Assembly (NCBI RefSeq): GCF_029201445.1
Contig: NZ_CP102381.1
Span: forward strand, 2,356,001-2,420,000
Length of the DNA stretch: 64,000 nucleotides
Reading direction: 5' to 3'
Source of the DNA: Thiomicrorhabdus lithotrophica
Lineage (GTDB): Bacteria; Pseudomonadota; Gammaproteobacteria; Thiomicrospirales; Thiomicrospiraceae
Positions 1 through 9,210 of this stretch are shown piece by piece. The notes beneath the pieces are model-generated. The model did not search any database. It saw only the letters and a list, made by a program, of their open reading frames with translations, and had not been told where the DNA came from. Made by a program: the position numbers and the translations under genes. Numbering within the stretch: position 1 is the first letter of the stretch; each line of letters opens with the position of its first letter.

Positions 1-324
1 GCTCGTCACAAAACGCGTCATCTGTTTTGATTCTGCCTGTTGAGACATAGATTTAAGCGCTTCATTTAAAGGCGTTCCCGCATCTAACAAGGTGTAAAGT
101 TCACGCGTAAAAAGAGAAAGTTCAGCGGTTTTAATCTGTGGAACAAACAGTGCATTATTGCCGCCAAGCGAATGCTTCTGATTTTTGTTGATGGGCTCAA
201 TATGGGTAGGAATCAGCCCTTGGTCTCTTAAAAGCTGTCTAATCTGTTTTTCAGAGTCACCTTCAAGTAACCCTTTTTTGGATTTACCTGAGGCGCTGAT
301 GGCCTTGTATTCATAAGCTGGCAT
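1..324 (-). CDS. gspF: Type II secretion inner-membrane protein GspF (partial)
   Basis: This is the N-terminal 108 codons of GspF, the polytopic platform protein of the type II secretion system; the rest lies beyond the left edge of the window. The translation starts MPAYEYKAISASGKSKKG and continues with the LLDAGTPLNEAL stretch, both typical of the GspF/PilC family N-terminus and its first cytoplasmic four-helix domain. The ATG is at 322-324, 29 bases downstream of the gspE stop, so the gene closes a gspC-D-E-F order on the minus strand. It is expected to bind GspE and transmit ATPase motion to the pseudopilus. The frame is open to base 1. Confidence 0.93.
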   Translation of the reverse strand, partial: MPAYEYKAISASGKSKKGLLEGDSEKQIRQLLRDQGLIPTHIEPINKNQKHSLGGNNALFVPQIKTAELSLFTRELYTLLDAGTPLNEALKSMSQQAESKQMTRFVTS

Positions 325-353
325 GATGATTTTCCATACACATAATCATACTA

Positions 354-1805
354 CTAACTCTGGGTAACACGTTGAACTTCAGCCAAATTAGTTTGCCCCT
401 TGAGAACCGCTTGATAACCATTATCTCTTAATGAATGTGAGTGTTGGCGTAATACTTTTTCAATCTCATCTTCCGGTACATTTGAGTAAATCATTGAGCG
501 TAACTGTTCGTCCATTAAAAAGAGTTCATAAAGCCCCATACGCCCTTTATAACCGGTATATTGGCATTTTTCACAACCATTAGGTTCATAAATCACGGCC
601 TCAGCCACCTCAAGCACTTCGCACTCTACCTTATCCGCCTGGTGAGGTTTTTTGCAGTCACACAGCTCTCGCACTAATCGCTGCGCTAACACGCCAACAA
701 TACTCGAAGACAGCAAGAAAGGTTCAACCCCCATATCTCGCAAACGCGTTACCGCACCCACTGCTGAGTTAGTGTGTAAGGTGGATAAAACTAAGTGTCC
801 TGTCAAAGAGGCTTGCACTGCAATGTTAGCGGTTTCAGCATCACGAATTTCACCCACCATCACCACATCGGGATCTTGACGTAAAATGGCTCTTAACCCT
901 TTTGCAAAAGTCATATCCGCTTTACTGTTTACTTGGGTTTGGTTGATGCCATCAATGTTATATTCAATCGGGTCTTCAACCGTCATAATATTGCGTTGCG
1001 CATCATTTAACTGAGTTAACCCCGCATACAAGGTGGTGGTTTTACCTGAACCGGTTGGCCCTGTCACCAAGAAAATACCGTGTGATTTAGACAGGGCTTT
1101 TTGCACCCCTTTTTCAACTTCTTCAGGCAGTTTTAGCTCTTTTAAATTTAAACGACCTGCACTTTTATCTAACAAACGTAAAACCACACGCTCACCAAAG
1201 CTAGAAGGAATCGTCGATACCCTTAAATCAACCGCTCTACCACCCAATTTCAAGGAGATTCGACCATCTTGAGGTAAACGTTTTTCAGCAATATCCAAAC
1301 GAGCCATAACCTTAATACGAGATACCAACATATTGGCCAATGCAATTTTAGGGGTCAGCACGGTTTTTAACAGTCCGTCTATACGGAAACGAATACGCAA
1401 CTGATTTTCAAATGGTTCAATATGAATATCAGAAGCACGTGAACGAATCGCCTCACTTAAGATGGCGTTAAGCAGTTTAATGATTGGTGCTTCATCTTCG
1501 CTATCCAGTAAATCTTCAGGCTCACCAACCTCAGCAAAAACGGATGCTAAATCTTCCGTTTCAATCGCTCCAATCGCCTCCATGGACTGTTTTCCATGAG
1601 TCGAATAGTTCGACTGAATTTCCATATCAAAAGCGGCTTTCTCTATCTTTTTTAGCTCAACATTGCAATTTACAAAGTGGCGTTGTAATTCCTGTAAAGC
1701 ACAGGCTGGTGTTTCATCGGTAAAATGCAAACTTAGGCCACTTTCAGTGTTACTTAATAACACCTTATTTTTATTAGCAAAACTAAACGGTAGAGAGAAA
1801 TTCAT
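354..1805 (-). CDS. gspE: Type II secretion ATPase GspE
   Basis: This is the cytoplasmic hexameric ATPase that powers pseudopilus assembly in type II secretion. At 483 aa it has the usual family length. A short N-terminal domain is followed by the SDIHIEP motif (about residue 125), the Walker A GPTGSGKTT (about residue 250), an Asp box around IMTVEDPIEY, the Walker B region DPDVVMVGEIRD and a His box (STLHTNSA). A zinc-binding cysteine cluster (CDC and CEKC pairs, about residues 383-415) lies near the C-terminus, as in GspE and PilB. A purine-rich GGGAG sits upstream of the ATG. It is flanked closely by gspD and gspF, so co-transcription is likely. Confidence 0.95.
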   Translation of the reverse strand: MNFSLPFSFANKNKVLLSNTESGLSLHFTDETPACALQELQRHFVNCNVELKKIEKAAFDMEIQSNYSTHGKQSMEAIGAIETEDLASVFAEVGEPEDLLDSEDEAPIIKLLNAILSEAIRSRASDIHIEPFENQLRIRFRIDGLLKTVLTPKIALANMLVSRIKVMARLDIAEKRLPQDGRISLKLGGRAVDLRVSTIPSSFGERVVLRLLDKSAGRLNLKELKLPEEVEKGVQKALSKSHGIFLVTGPTGSGKTTTLYAGLTQLNDAQRNIMTVEDPIEYNIDGINQTQVNSKADMTFAKGLRAILRQDPDVVMVGEIRDAETANIAVQASLTGHLVLSTLHTNSAVGAVTRLRDMGVEPFLLSSSIVGVLAQRLVRELCDCKKPHQADKVECEVLEVAEAVIYEPNGCEKCQYTGYKGRMGLYELFLMDEQLRSMIYSNVPEDEIEKVLRQHSHSLRDNGYQAVLKGQTNLAEVQRVTQS

Positions 1806-1817
1806 AAAATACGCTCC

Positions 1818-3950
1818 CTAAAACCCTAATAGCTCATCAGTACTAGTCTCATATATCATCTGATCTTTTTGACTGGCTACTTTTTCTGTTTTTACTTCAG
1901 GTTTTTCATCAAAAGGCGTGGCAGGCTCACCTTTTTTCCACTGTTCTAATGTAGGTAGTCTTGGTCGTAAACCCTCTAGCAAGTTAATATCATCCTGATG
2001 CAGCATTTCGTCTTGCTCTTGATAAACATAATTGTATTTTTTATTACTGTAATAATCACTCATGTCGTTATTACGAATAATCACAGGACGTAAAAACACC
2101 ATCAAATTTACTTTTTCACGCGAATCTTGCGATGAGCTAAATAGATCACCAATAACGGGCAAGTCACCCAGGCCTGGTACTTTTGATTTAGAGCGGGTTT
2201 CTTTCTCATTAATTAAGCCGCCTAAAACAACCATATTGCCGTCACCCACAATCACGCGTGTTTTAATTTGACGTTTGGAGGTTTGAATATCAACCGCCTC
2301 ACCTTTATCAATTACATCCGAAACTTCTTGATCAATCTCTAAATAGACCTCATTACCTTCGTTAATCTGCGGCTTAACTTTTAATTTCAACCCTACATTT
2401 TTACGCTCAATCGTAGTAAACGGATTGGTCACAGTGGTTGTGGTACTCGCATAAGAACCTGTTTGAAAAGGCACCTCTCGACCCACTAAAATTTCGGCTT
2501 CTTCATTGTCTAATGTCAAAATCGATGGTGTTGCTAAAATATTAGAATAAGAATTGGTATTTAAAGCACGAAGCAAAGCTCCCCAACCGGTATTATCAGA
2601 ATTTACTTCACCAGCACCCAAAGTAATACCACGACCAATCACGTTAGATTGCGCTAGCAAATCACCTGAATTACCAATTAAAGCAGGAAGCGCCCCCGAG
2701 AAATTCACAACACCCGCACCTGTTGTACCTGCAAGCCCCCACTCAACTCCAAGTTCAGCCGCTTTGTCAGCCGCAATTTCTACAAAAATCGCTTCTATCA
2801 ATACTTGCGCACGGCGAATATCCAACTGTTTAATAACACTTTTTAGACCATTCACAACAGTAGTCGGTGCACTAATAATTAAAGCGTTCATGCGTTCATC
2901 CGCTTCAATACTAATATGTTCTTGCAACTCACTTTTGTTCAAGATAGAAGTGTTTACTCCTGTAGCTTGAGATGGCGAACCGTCAACGGCTGGAGCGGGA
3001 ACATCTCCGCCAGCAACTTGCCCTTCAACCGAGGTTTGTAACGCGCGATTGCCCGCAATTTTTTGTAAAACAGGCGCAAGATCGGTTGCTTTGGCATAAC
3101 GCAAATAGATAACTTGGACACCACCTTCTGCATCCACCTGTACATCTAAGTCTGCAACAAGTGCTCTTAACATCATTCGCTTCAACTCATCACCGCTTAA
3201 AATAATACGGTTTGAACGAGCATCAAAACCAATCGTTACATCAACACCACCTTGGCCTTTTGGCACAACACTTTTTAAGGTTTTAGCTAAATCAACGGCA
3301 GAAGTATGTTTAATAGTGATAACTTCATAGGCACCTTTAACATCCACATCCACACGTTTTAGAATACTTTTTAAACGCTTAATATTCGAAACCGTATCTG
3401 AAACAATCAGCTTATTGCTTTCGCTTAAAGCCACTAAATGTCCTTCTTTAGCAATCAAAGGTCTTAAAACAGCGACTAACTTACTTGCTTCAACATTACG
3501 AATGGTAATAACTTCGGTTACCCAATCCTCGTCATATTCTGTCCATGTACGATAAGGAATTTGATCACGGGCTAAGTTTGTAGGCACAATTTTAATTCCA
3601 CCATCACCCGGTATCGCAACATACCCATAAACATTCAAAATCGCTAACAATGAATCATACAACTCGTCTGGATTCATTCCCTCTGGTGCAATAAATGTGA
3701 CATTACCTTTAACGCGTGGATCAATAATAAAATTTTTACCCGAAATCTTAGCCACAGCTTCAATAACCGTTTTAATATCCGCCTGTTTAAAGTTTTGTTT
3801 AAGGCTTCCTTCTGCAAAAACATTTTGCGTCATGCTTAACAATATCGCTGCACTTAATGTAGCAATCCATAACGCACTCATTAAAACTTCTACAAAAGTA
3901 CGATCTTTAAACAACTCTTTACTACTCAGAGAGTGGGCTACAGTATTCAT
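1818..3950 (-). CDS. gspD: Type II secretion outer-membrane secretin GspD
   Basis: This is the secretin that forms the multimeric outer-membrane pore of the type II system. The 710 aa protein has an N-terminal hydrophobic stretch ending in NVFAEGS, a plausible signal-peptide cleavage region after a longer than usual basic n-region. N0-N3 ring-building domains follow (KQADIKTVIEAVAKISGKNF, then repeated YEVITIKHTSA and VQVIYLRYAKA modules). The C-terminal secretin domain holds the VPGLGDLPVIGDLF signature. A roughly 45-residue tail after the barrel could be the pilotin-binding S domain. It lies 12 bases upstream of gspE and 10 bases downstream of gspC. Confidence 0.95.
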   Translation of the reverse strand: MNTVAHSLSSKELFKDRTFVEVLMSALWIATLSAAILLSMTQNVFAEGSLKQNFKQADIKTVIEAVAKISGKNFIIDPRVKGNVTFIAPEGMNPDELYDSLLAILNVYGYVAIPGDGGIKIVPTNLARDQIPYRTWTEYDEDWVTEVITIRNVEASKLVAVLRPLIAKEGHLVALSESNKLIVSDTVSNIKRLKSILKRVDVDVKGAYEVITIKHTSAVDLAKTLKSVVPKGQGGVDVTIGFDARSNRIILSGDELKRMMLRALVADLDVQVDAEGGVQVIYLRYAKATDLAPVLQKIAGNRALQTSVEGQVAGGDVPAPAVDGSPSQATGVNTSILNKSELQEHISIEADERMNALIISAPTTVVNGLKSVIKQLDIRRAQVLIEAIFVEIAADKAAELGVEWGLAGTTGAGVVNFSGALPALIGNSGDLLAQSNVIGRGITLGAGEVNSDNTGWGALLRALNTNSYSNILATPSILTLDNEEAEILVGREVPFQTGSYASTTTTVTNPFTTIERKNVGLKLKVKPQINEGNEVYLEIDQEVSDVIDKGEAVDIQTSKRQIKTRVIVGDGNMVVLGGLINEKETRSKSKVPGLGDLPVIGDLFSSSQDSREKVNLMVFLRPVIIRNNDMSDYYSNKKYNYVYQEQDEMLHQDDINLLEGLRPRLPTLEQWKKGEPATPFDEKPEVKTEKVASQKDQMIYETSTDELLGF

Positions 3951-3960
3951 TTCAATCCCT

Positions 3961-4815
3961 TTAATTCAATTGCACTAATATATTTTGTATTTGGCCGTTT
4001 CGATTAACGGTTAAATCTAAACTAGACTGCTTTAGCAGTTCTTGCCATATTGTGGGCGACTTCATCAATTCAGCTACCGAGTGGCCATTCACAACTTTCA
4101 GCTCATCGCCAGCTTGAAAACCTAACGATGTAAAAATTTCTTTTTCTCTTTGCGGCCAAACTTTTACCGCGTGCACCTTGCCACTTTTTTGAACCATTTC
4201 AAAACGCACATAACGCATGATAGAAATTGGATTTTTAAGGGCGTTTTCCTTCACGTTTTTTAATATCGTTTTCTGTCGCTGATTCAATTCAGGAGAATCT
4301 GCATTTTGCACAAACACCTCATCATCCTTAACCATTTGCAACTTTTCTAAAAGTCCATTGTGACTCAGCACCACATAATCAGGATACACCTCTTTTAGCA
4401 CCACGCCATCTTGAATGGTTTCATCAAGAGAATAACTAAAAGATTTTGAATTGTTTTCAATAATTGCAATGCTATATTCAGGCGCAATTAATACACCTAA
4501 TAACTTTAATTTAAGACGGGTTTTTTTAACATTTTGATTATCAGTAGGATTCTGCTCTTGTTGGGCTCGTTCCGCCCTACCGAATAGATATACAGGGCTA
4601 GCAACTTCAGATATTTGACTCTGAGTCATTTTGGTCTGAACTTCAGGTACAACAAGCTCAAACTGAGCATCATCATATAAAGCCCAAAAAGCTTTACCCA
4701 TCAACCAGGCCAAAATCAATGCAAGAAAAACGGCTACAAAGTTAATAAATTTATTGCCTATTAAAATATTCAACTGAACTCCAAAGTACATTAAAAGGAA
4801 TGGTTTAGTAAACAA
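3961..4815 (-). CDS. gspC: Type II secretion inner-membrane protein GspC
   Basis: GspC links the inner-membrane platform to the secretin. The 284 aa protein has one N-terminal membrane helix (about residues 23-45, FVAVFLALILAWLMGKAFWAL). It then has the HR domain recognisable by LKLLGVLIAPEYSIAIIE, and a C-terminal PDZ-like region (FTSLGFQAGDELKVVNGHSVAELM). It is the first gene of the minus-strand gsp operon, so the operon promoter should lie in the 4816-5150 gap. Start choice is not certain; the next in-frame ATG is at MYFGVQLN, eight codons downstream. Confidence 0.88.
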   Translation of the reverse strand: MFTKPFLLMYFGVQLNILIGNKFINFVAVFLALILAWLMGKAFWALYDDAQFELVVPEVQTKMTQSQISEVASPVYLFGRAERAQQEQNPTDNQNVKKTRLKLKLLGVLIAPEYSIAIIENNSKSFSYSLDETIQDGVVLKEVYPDYVVLSHNGLLEKLQMVKDDEVFVQNADSPELNQRQKTILKNVKENALKNPISIMRYVRFEMVQKSGKVHAVKVWPQREKEIFTSLGFQAGDELKVVNGHSVAELMKSPTIWQELLKQSSLDLTVNRNGQIQNILVQLN

Positions 4816-5150
4816 CTAGACATAATATAACTAATATTATCAAGAAGAAACTCACCCGAACAGGTGATTATAAGATTTACTTATTCCAAATCAATTGCGA
4901 TATTTGTCACAAAACAAAAACTTAACAAAGCCCTGGTTCATTATTTACATACAATTTCACGCAAAACGATTTAGACGGTTACAATTCAAGACTAAACACT
5001 TAAGTCATTTTAACTTTAAATCCTAGCATTAAAACAACAACGGCACTATTATTATCGAGTAATAGTAATAATGTGTTTAAAAGTTGAGCGATAACATTCG
5101 CAAATACATAAAAATATTTTTCCCTAAACCAATAAGATTAATGGAAAACC
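4816..5150. other. Intergenic region between divergent gspC and manC-type gene
   Basis: This 335-base AT-rich gap must hold the promoters for the leftward gsp operon and the rightward sugar-nucleotide gene. I see no consensus -35/-10 pair that stands out. A short inverted repeat ACTATTA/TAATAGT occupies 5045-5051 and 5060-5066, and could be a regulator site or a weak stem-loop upstream of the rightward gene. No ORF or RNA gene is recognisable here. Confidence 0.5.
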
Positions 5151-6548
5151 ATGATTAACATGATTTTATGCGGCGGTTCTGGAACACGCCTCTGGCCTTT
5201 GAGCCGTACTATGCTGCCTAAGCAGTTTGTGCGTTTGTTTAATAATCGTTCTCTGTTTCAAGATACGGTGTTAAGAAACCAATCGGTATGCTCCCATACA
5301 TTTGTTGTATCTAATAATGAACAGTTCTTTTTAGCGGTTGACCAGCTTGGACAAATCTCCTCAGCTTCTGACCAATTTTTACTTGAACCGGTTGGCAGAA
5401 ATACGGCTCCTGCGATTGCGTTAGCGTGTATGGCGATTGTGGCTGATAAAAATGCCGATGATTTAGTCTTAGTGACCACCTCTGACCATTTAGTGAAAGA
5501 TCAATCTGCTTATGAAGCTGCTGTGTTAAAAGCTAAGGCGTTAGCTGAACAAAACAATCTTGTTACCTTTGGAATTAAACCGACTTACCCAGAAGTAGGT
5601 TTTGGGTATATTGAAGCGAATGGTAATGACGTTTCGTCTTTTAAAGAGAAGCCCGATGCTGTTACTGCTCAATCCTATATTGATCAAGGTAACTATTACT
5701 GGAACTCCGGCATGTTCTGTTTTAAAGCTGGCGTGTTTTTAGAAGAACTAAAACAATACGCTCCAGAAATGTACCAAGCCTGCTTAGATGCCATGCCAAA
5801 AGACGGATGCAACAATGAGATTCGTATTGATTTAGATGCAATGAAGGCAATTCCAGAAGACAGTATTGATTATGCGGTAATGGAAAAATCACAAAAAGTA
5901 AAAGTCGTGCCTTGTGATATGGGCTGGTCCGACCTAGGTAGTTTTGATGCTTTATATGATGAAGTAAAACAACCAGGCCTGGATAATGCTGTTTTAGCCA
6001 GATTAGAAGATTCTCCAGAACCGATTTGTATTGATTCTAAAGACAACTTAATTGTGGCGCGTGAACGCCAAATTGCGTTAGTGGATGTCGAAGACTTATT
6101 GGTAGTCGATACCTCTGATGCGATTTTAATCTCTAAAAAAGGCAGTTCACAAAAAGTTAAAAACGTGGTCGCACAAATTAAAAAGCAATCACCTGAATTA
6201 ACCGAAATTCACCGCTTGGCCTTCCGCCCTTGGGGTTCGTATGAAGTCTTAGTAAACACCGAAGGTTACAAAGTAAAACGCATTATTGTTAAACCTGACG
6301 GACGCTTATCTTTACAAAAGCATTTTCACCGTAATGAACATTGGATTGTTGTGTCCGGAACAGCAACCGTTACCGTAGATGATAAACGTTGCTTAGTGCG
6401 ACCGAATGAATCGACTTACATCAAAATGGGACAAACCCACCGTTTAGAAAACGAAGGTAAAATAGATTTAGTGATGATTGAAGTGCAAGTAGGTGAATAC
6501 ACCGGTGAAGATGACATTGTGCGCATTGAAGACGTTTACGGGCGATAA
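5151..6548 (+). CDS. manC: Mannose-1-phosphate guanylyltransferase / mannose-6-phosphate isomerase
   Basis: This bifunctional type II enzyme makes GDP-mannose: it isomerises fructose-6-phosphate to mannose-6-phosphate and transfers GMP to mannose-1-phosphate. The 465 aa protein has the nucleotidyltransferase signature CGGSGTRLWPLSR at residues 7-19. FGIKPTYPEVGFGYIE (about 141-156) and WNSGMFCFKAGVF (about 184-196) follow. A C-terminal cupin isomerase domain carries RPWGSYEVL, the zinc-site region LQKHFHRNEHWIVVSGTA and the terminal MIEVQVGEY. It stands alone in its transcription direction. Its product would feed exopolysaccharide or LPS mannose units. AlgA, XanB and CpsB are the same family, so the symbol is generic. 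Confidence 0.93.
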   Translation: MINMILCGGSGTRLWPLSRTMLPKQFVRLFNNRSLFQDTVLRNQSVCSHTFVVSNNEQFFLAVDQLGQISSASDQFLLEPVGRNTAPAIALACMAIVADKNADDLVLVTTSDHLVKDQSAYEAAVLKAKALAEQNNLVTFGIKPTYPEVGFGYIEANGNDVSSFKEKPDAVTAQSYIDQGNYYWNSGMFCFKAGVFLEELKQYAPEMYQACLDAMPKDGCNNEIRIDLDAMKAIPEDSIDYAVMEKSQKVKVVPCDMGWSDLGSFDALYDEVKQPGLDNAVLARLEDSPEPICIDSKDNLIVARERQIALVDVEDLLVVDTSDAILISKKGSSQKVKNVVAQIKKQSPELTEIHRLAFRPWGSYEVLVNTEGYKVKRIIVKPDGRLSLQKHFHRNEHWIVVSGTATVTVDDKRCLVRPNESTYIKMGQTHRLENEGKIDLVMIEVQVGEYTGEDDIVRIEDVYGR

Positions 6549-6552
6549 TCAA

Positions 6553-6580
6553 TAATCGATAGTTTTAAGTTCATCGATTA
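6553..6580 (+). terminator. Possible terminator after the manC-type gene
   Basis: TAATCGAT (6553-6560) and ATCGATTA (6573-6580) are perfect 8-base inverted arms with a 12-base loop, just after the stop codon. A T-run starts about five bases later. The low GC of the stem makes its strength doubtful. Confidence 0.4.
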
Positions 6581-6769
6581 AAATGTTTTTTACAAAAAAC
6601 CAACCAATCACTAAGAAGTGTTAATAATGAGGTTTCAAAAATACAAATTTGATGTGGGAATTTAAAATGAATGGATATGACCCAGTTACTGTCAAATATT
6701 AACAACAACCAGGCCTGTATAATGACTGCGAAGTGAGCCCAACTCAACAAAACTCGTTTTAACTAAAAC

Positions 6770-7855
6770 TTAGATGTTAGGAATATCTTCCGCAGGATAG
6801 AGCAGGTTGGAATCATCATGCATTTCTTCATGAAAATCTCCCACATTACCCTCGGCAATATCACTACGAGCAAACTTTGCAATATGGAATAGAGCCTCTC
6901 CTTCATTTACTAAAGGCATACACATATGACCAATCACAACACCACTATTTGGTGAATAAACCTCTGCTTCTGATTCGCCAAATGGATCTGAAACCACGCC
7001 AATTAATGTTTTATTGGCAACCACTCTGGTGCCATCAGACACTAATGAACGAAAAATACCACTTTGGGGTGCCCGTATCCAAAAACTTGAACGAGCAATG
7101 ACAGGGGTAATTTTTCTTTCTGATTTAGTTCGGTTTTTAGTAATCATTCCTAAGTGACGCATGACATTCACAATCCCTTTTACCCCAGCTCGGATTGAAA
7201 CCTCATCAAAACGCAAGGCTTCACCCGCTTCATATAAAAGAATTGGAATGCCTTTTTTTACTGCTTCGGCTCTTAAAGAACCATCGCGCAAGTTAGAGTT
7301 CAACATCACCGGAGACCCAAAAGAGGCGGCCATCTCTTTTACGACACTATTATCCAAATCGGCTCGTATTTGCGGCAGATTAGTTCGATTAATCGCACCG
7401 GTATGTAGATCTATACCATGAGTAGCTTTTTTAACAATTTCATTTAAAAATATACTCGCTAAACGTCCTGCAATTGAACCGGATTTAGACCCTGGAAAAC
7501 TTCGGTTTAAATCACGGCGGTCTGGTAAGTATCGGCTGTGATTGATAAACCCATGCAGGTTTACAATCGGAACCGTTATCAATGTACCTTTTAAACGCTT
7601 AAGAGCTTTTACTTTTAATAGCCTACGAATAATTTCTACACCATTTAGTTCGTCACCATGAATCGCCGCACTGATAAATAAAACAGGGCCAGCTTGTTTA
7701 CCGCACAGCACCTGAACAGGCATGGTTAAGTCGCTATGGGTATATAACTTGCCTACTTGTAATTCAATCGTTTTTTGCTCACCCGGCATCACGGTTTCAT
7801 TACCGATGGTAATGGGTTTGTTACGAACAAGTTTAGGACGTTTGGCTTTCTCCAT
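6770..7855 (-). CDS. Succinylglutamate desuccinylase/aspartoacylase family zinc hydrolase
   Basis: This is a member of the AstE/AspA (M14-like) zinc-dependent deacylases, which cleave amide bonds of N-acyl amino acids or related small molecules. The 361 aa protein shows the zinc-ligand motif AAIHGDELNGVE (His and Glu, about residues 66-76), then LPDRRDLNRSFPG and DLHTGAINRTNLPQIRADL carrying the second zinc histidine. A C-terminal lipoyl/barrel-like domain (VVANKTLIGVVSDPFGE) is usual for the family. The gene starts 3 bases after rimK stops, forming a three-gene unit with the RimB-like and RimK genes. This suggests it acts on the glutamate-modified product or a related peptide, but the substrate is unknown. 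Confidence 0.85.
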   Translation of the reverse strand: MEKAKRPKLVRNKPITIGNETVMPGEQKTIELQVGKLYTHSDLTMPVQVLCGKQAGPVLFISAAIHGDELNGVEIIRRLLKVKALKRLKGTLITVPIVNLHGFINHSRYLPDRRDLNRSFPGSKSGSIAGRLASIFLNEIVKKATHGIDLHTGAINRTNLPQIRADLDNSVVKEMAASFGSPVMLNSNLRDGSLRAEAVKKGIPILLYEAGEALRFDEVSIRAGVKGIVNVMRHLGMITKNRTKSERKITPVIARSSFWIRAPQSGIFRSLVSDGTRVVANKTLIGVVSDPFGESEAEVYSPNSGVVIGHMCMPLVNEGEALFHIAKFARSDIAEGNVGDFHEEMHDDSNLLYPAEDIPNI

Positions 7856-7858
7856 AAA

Positions 7859-8770
7859 TTATCCTCGGCCTTTCGTTCTTGCTCTGTTCCCTGTTTTATT
7901 AGCATTGGCTTCCATAAACTCAATGATCATTCCAGCGATGTTTTTTCCGGTCGCGCCTTCAATCCCTTCCAAACCAGGAGAAGAGTTCACTTCCATGACC
8001 ACTGGACCATGATTTGAACGGAGTAAATCTACACCGCATACATTTAAGCCCATTGCTTTAGCGGCATTGACTGCTGTTGCTCTTTCTGCGGCTGAAATCT
8101 TAATTAACGATGCCGACCCACCTTGATGCAGGTTAGAACGGAATTCACCCTCTTTACCTTGGCGTTTCATGGCTGCGATTACTTTTCCACCTACCACAAA
8201 ACAACGAATATCCGCACCGCCAGCTTCTTTAATGAACTCTTGAACTAAAATGTTTGCTTTTAAACCGTTAAAAGCCTGGATAACAGAAGAGGCCGCGGAA
8301 TGCGTTTCAGCCAACACCACACCCACACCTTGAGTACCTTCTAATAACTTGATAACAACAGGTGCGCCGCCAACGGTTTTTAATAGGTCATCAACATCAT
8401 CAGGTGAGTGTGCAAAACCGGTGACTGGTAAGCCAATACCTTTACGAGAAAGTAACTGCAAGCTTCTTAATTTATCGCGTGAGCGACTGATTGAAACTGA
8501 CTCATTCAAAGGGTAAACATTCATCATTTCAAACTGACGTAATACCGCTGTACCATAAAATGTGACTGAAGCGCCAATACGAGGAATGACAGCATCAAAA
8601 CCGGTTAACACCTCACCTTTGTAGTGGATTTCAGGAGTCACTGAGTTAATATTCATATAGCAACGTAGTGCATCAATAACTCTAACCTCATGGCCACGCT
8701 CTTCTGCTGCCTCTACTAAACGACGAGTTGAATAAAGCTTTGGACCTCTTGATAAAATTGCAATTTTCAT
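7859..8770 (-). CDS. rimK: RimK-type ATP-grasp glutamate ligase
   Basis: RimK adds L-glutamate residues to the C-terminus of ribosomal protein S6 and can synthesise poly-alpha-glutamate. The 303 aa length and start ([29 protein letters not shown]) match the family closely. The ATP-grasp region includes [37 protein letters not shown] (substrate and ATP contacts) and the metal-binding end [14 protein letters not shown]. The ATG shares one base with the stop codon of the upstream protease-like gene (TAATG), a sign of translational coupling. The product likely tunes ribosome composition or acts on other targets. Confidence 0.92.
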   Translation of the reverse strand: MKIAILSRGPKLYSTRRLVEAAEERGHEVRVIDALRCYMNINSVTPEIHYKGEVLTGFDAVIPRIGASVTFYGTAVLRQFEMMNVYPLNESVSISRSRDKLRSLQLLSRKGIGLPVTGFAHSPDDVDDLLKTVGGAPVVIKLLEGTQGVGVVLAETHSAASSVIQAFNGLKANILVQEFIKEAGGADIRCFVVGGKVIAAMKRQGKEGEFRSNLHQGGSASLIKISAAERATAVNAAKAMGLNVCGVDLLRSNHGPVVMEVNSSPGLEGIEGATGKNIAGMIIEFMEANANKTGNRARTKGRG

Positions 8771-9198
8771 TATTTTTTTCCTTGTAAGAATGATTTTTTC
8801 GGGTTAACAAGTAAGCCTGCTTTTCTCAACGCAGTACGACCTAACAACATTTTAAAGGCCATTGTATCCCGACTAGTTAACGAAACTGGAATCACATACT
8901 TTAAGCTTCCAATTTCAAGAGTTGTGTTAATAAAATAACGCTCAGTCACATTTCCACCTGAATCGGTGACTTCACGGGTATCCTGTATAAGCGCTTCACA
9001 GGTTTGTACTTTTGATAAATCATCTTCATCAATATGGATATAGAAGCGAACCCAAGACTGGTTATCTTTTTTGAATTCTTCTACTTCAAATGCATGTAAG
9101 GCTGAGTTTTTTGCCCCAGTATCCACTTTGCATTTTAAAGCGGTAAGACCCAAATCGGGTAATGCAACCCACTCTCGCCACCCAACAACATCAGTCAT
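8770..9198 (-). CDS. RimB-like retropepsin family protein (ATP-dependent zinc protease family)
   Basis: The 142 aa protein belongs to the small retropepsin-like family annotated as ATP-dependent zinc protease (DUF785, RimB). It has [30 protein letters not shown] near the N-terminus, where the DTGA motif is the expected catalytic Asp. A matching second half ends [22 protein letters not shown]. In other proteobacteria this family is encoded beside rimK and takes part in control of RimK activity or S6 modification. Here it is the first gene of that unit and overlaps the rimK start by one base. The biochemical activity is inferred, not seen. Confidence 0.82.
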   Translation of the reverse strand: MTDVVGWREWVALPDLGLTALKCKVDTGAKNSALHAFEVEEFKKDNQSWVRFYIHIDEDDLSKVQTCEALIQDTREVTDSGGNVTERYFINTTLEIGSLKYVIPVSLTSRDTMAFKMLLGRTALRKAGLLVNPKKSFLQGKK

Positions 9199-9210
9199 AC
9201 GGTATTCCTT

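Noticed and set aside
2554-2970. 138-codon plus-strand ORF inside gspD
   Set aside because: It lies wholly within gspD on the opposite strand, with no ribosome site, and its composition mirrors gspD codon use.
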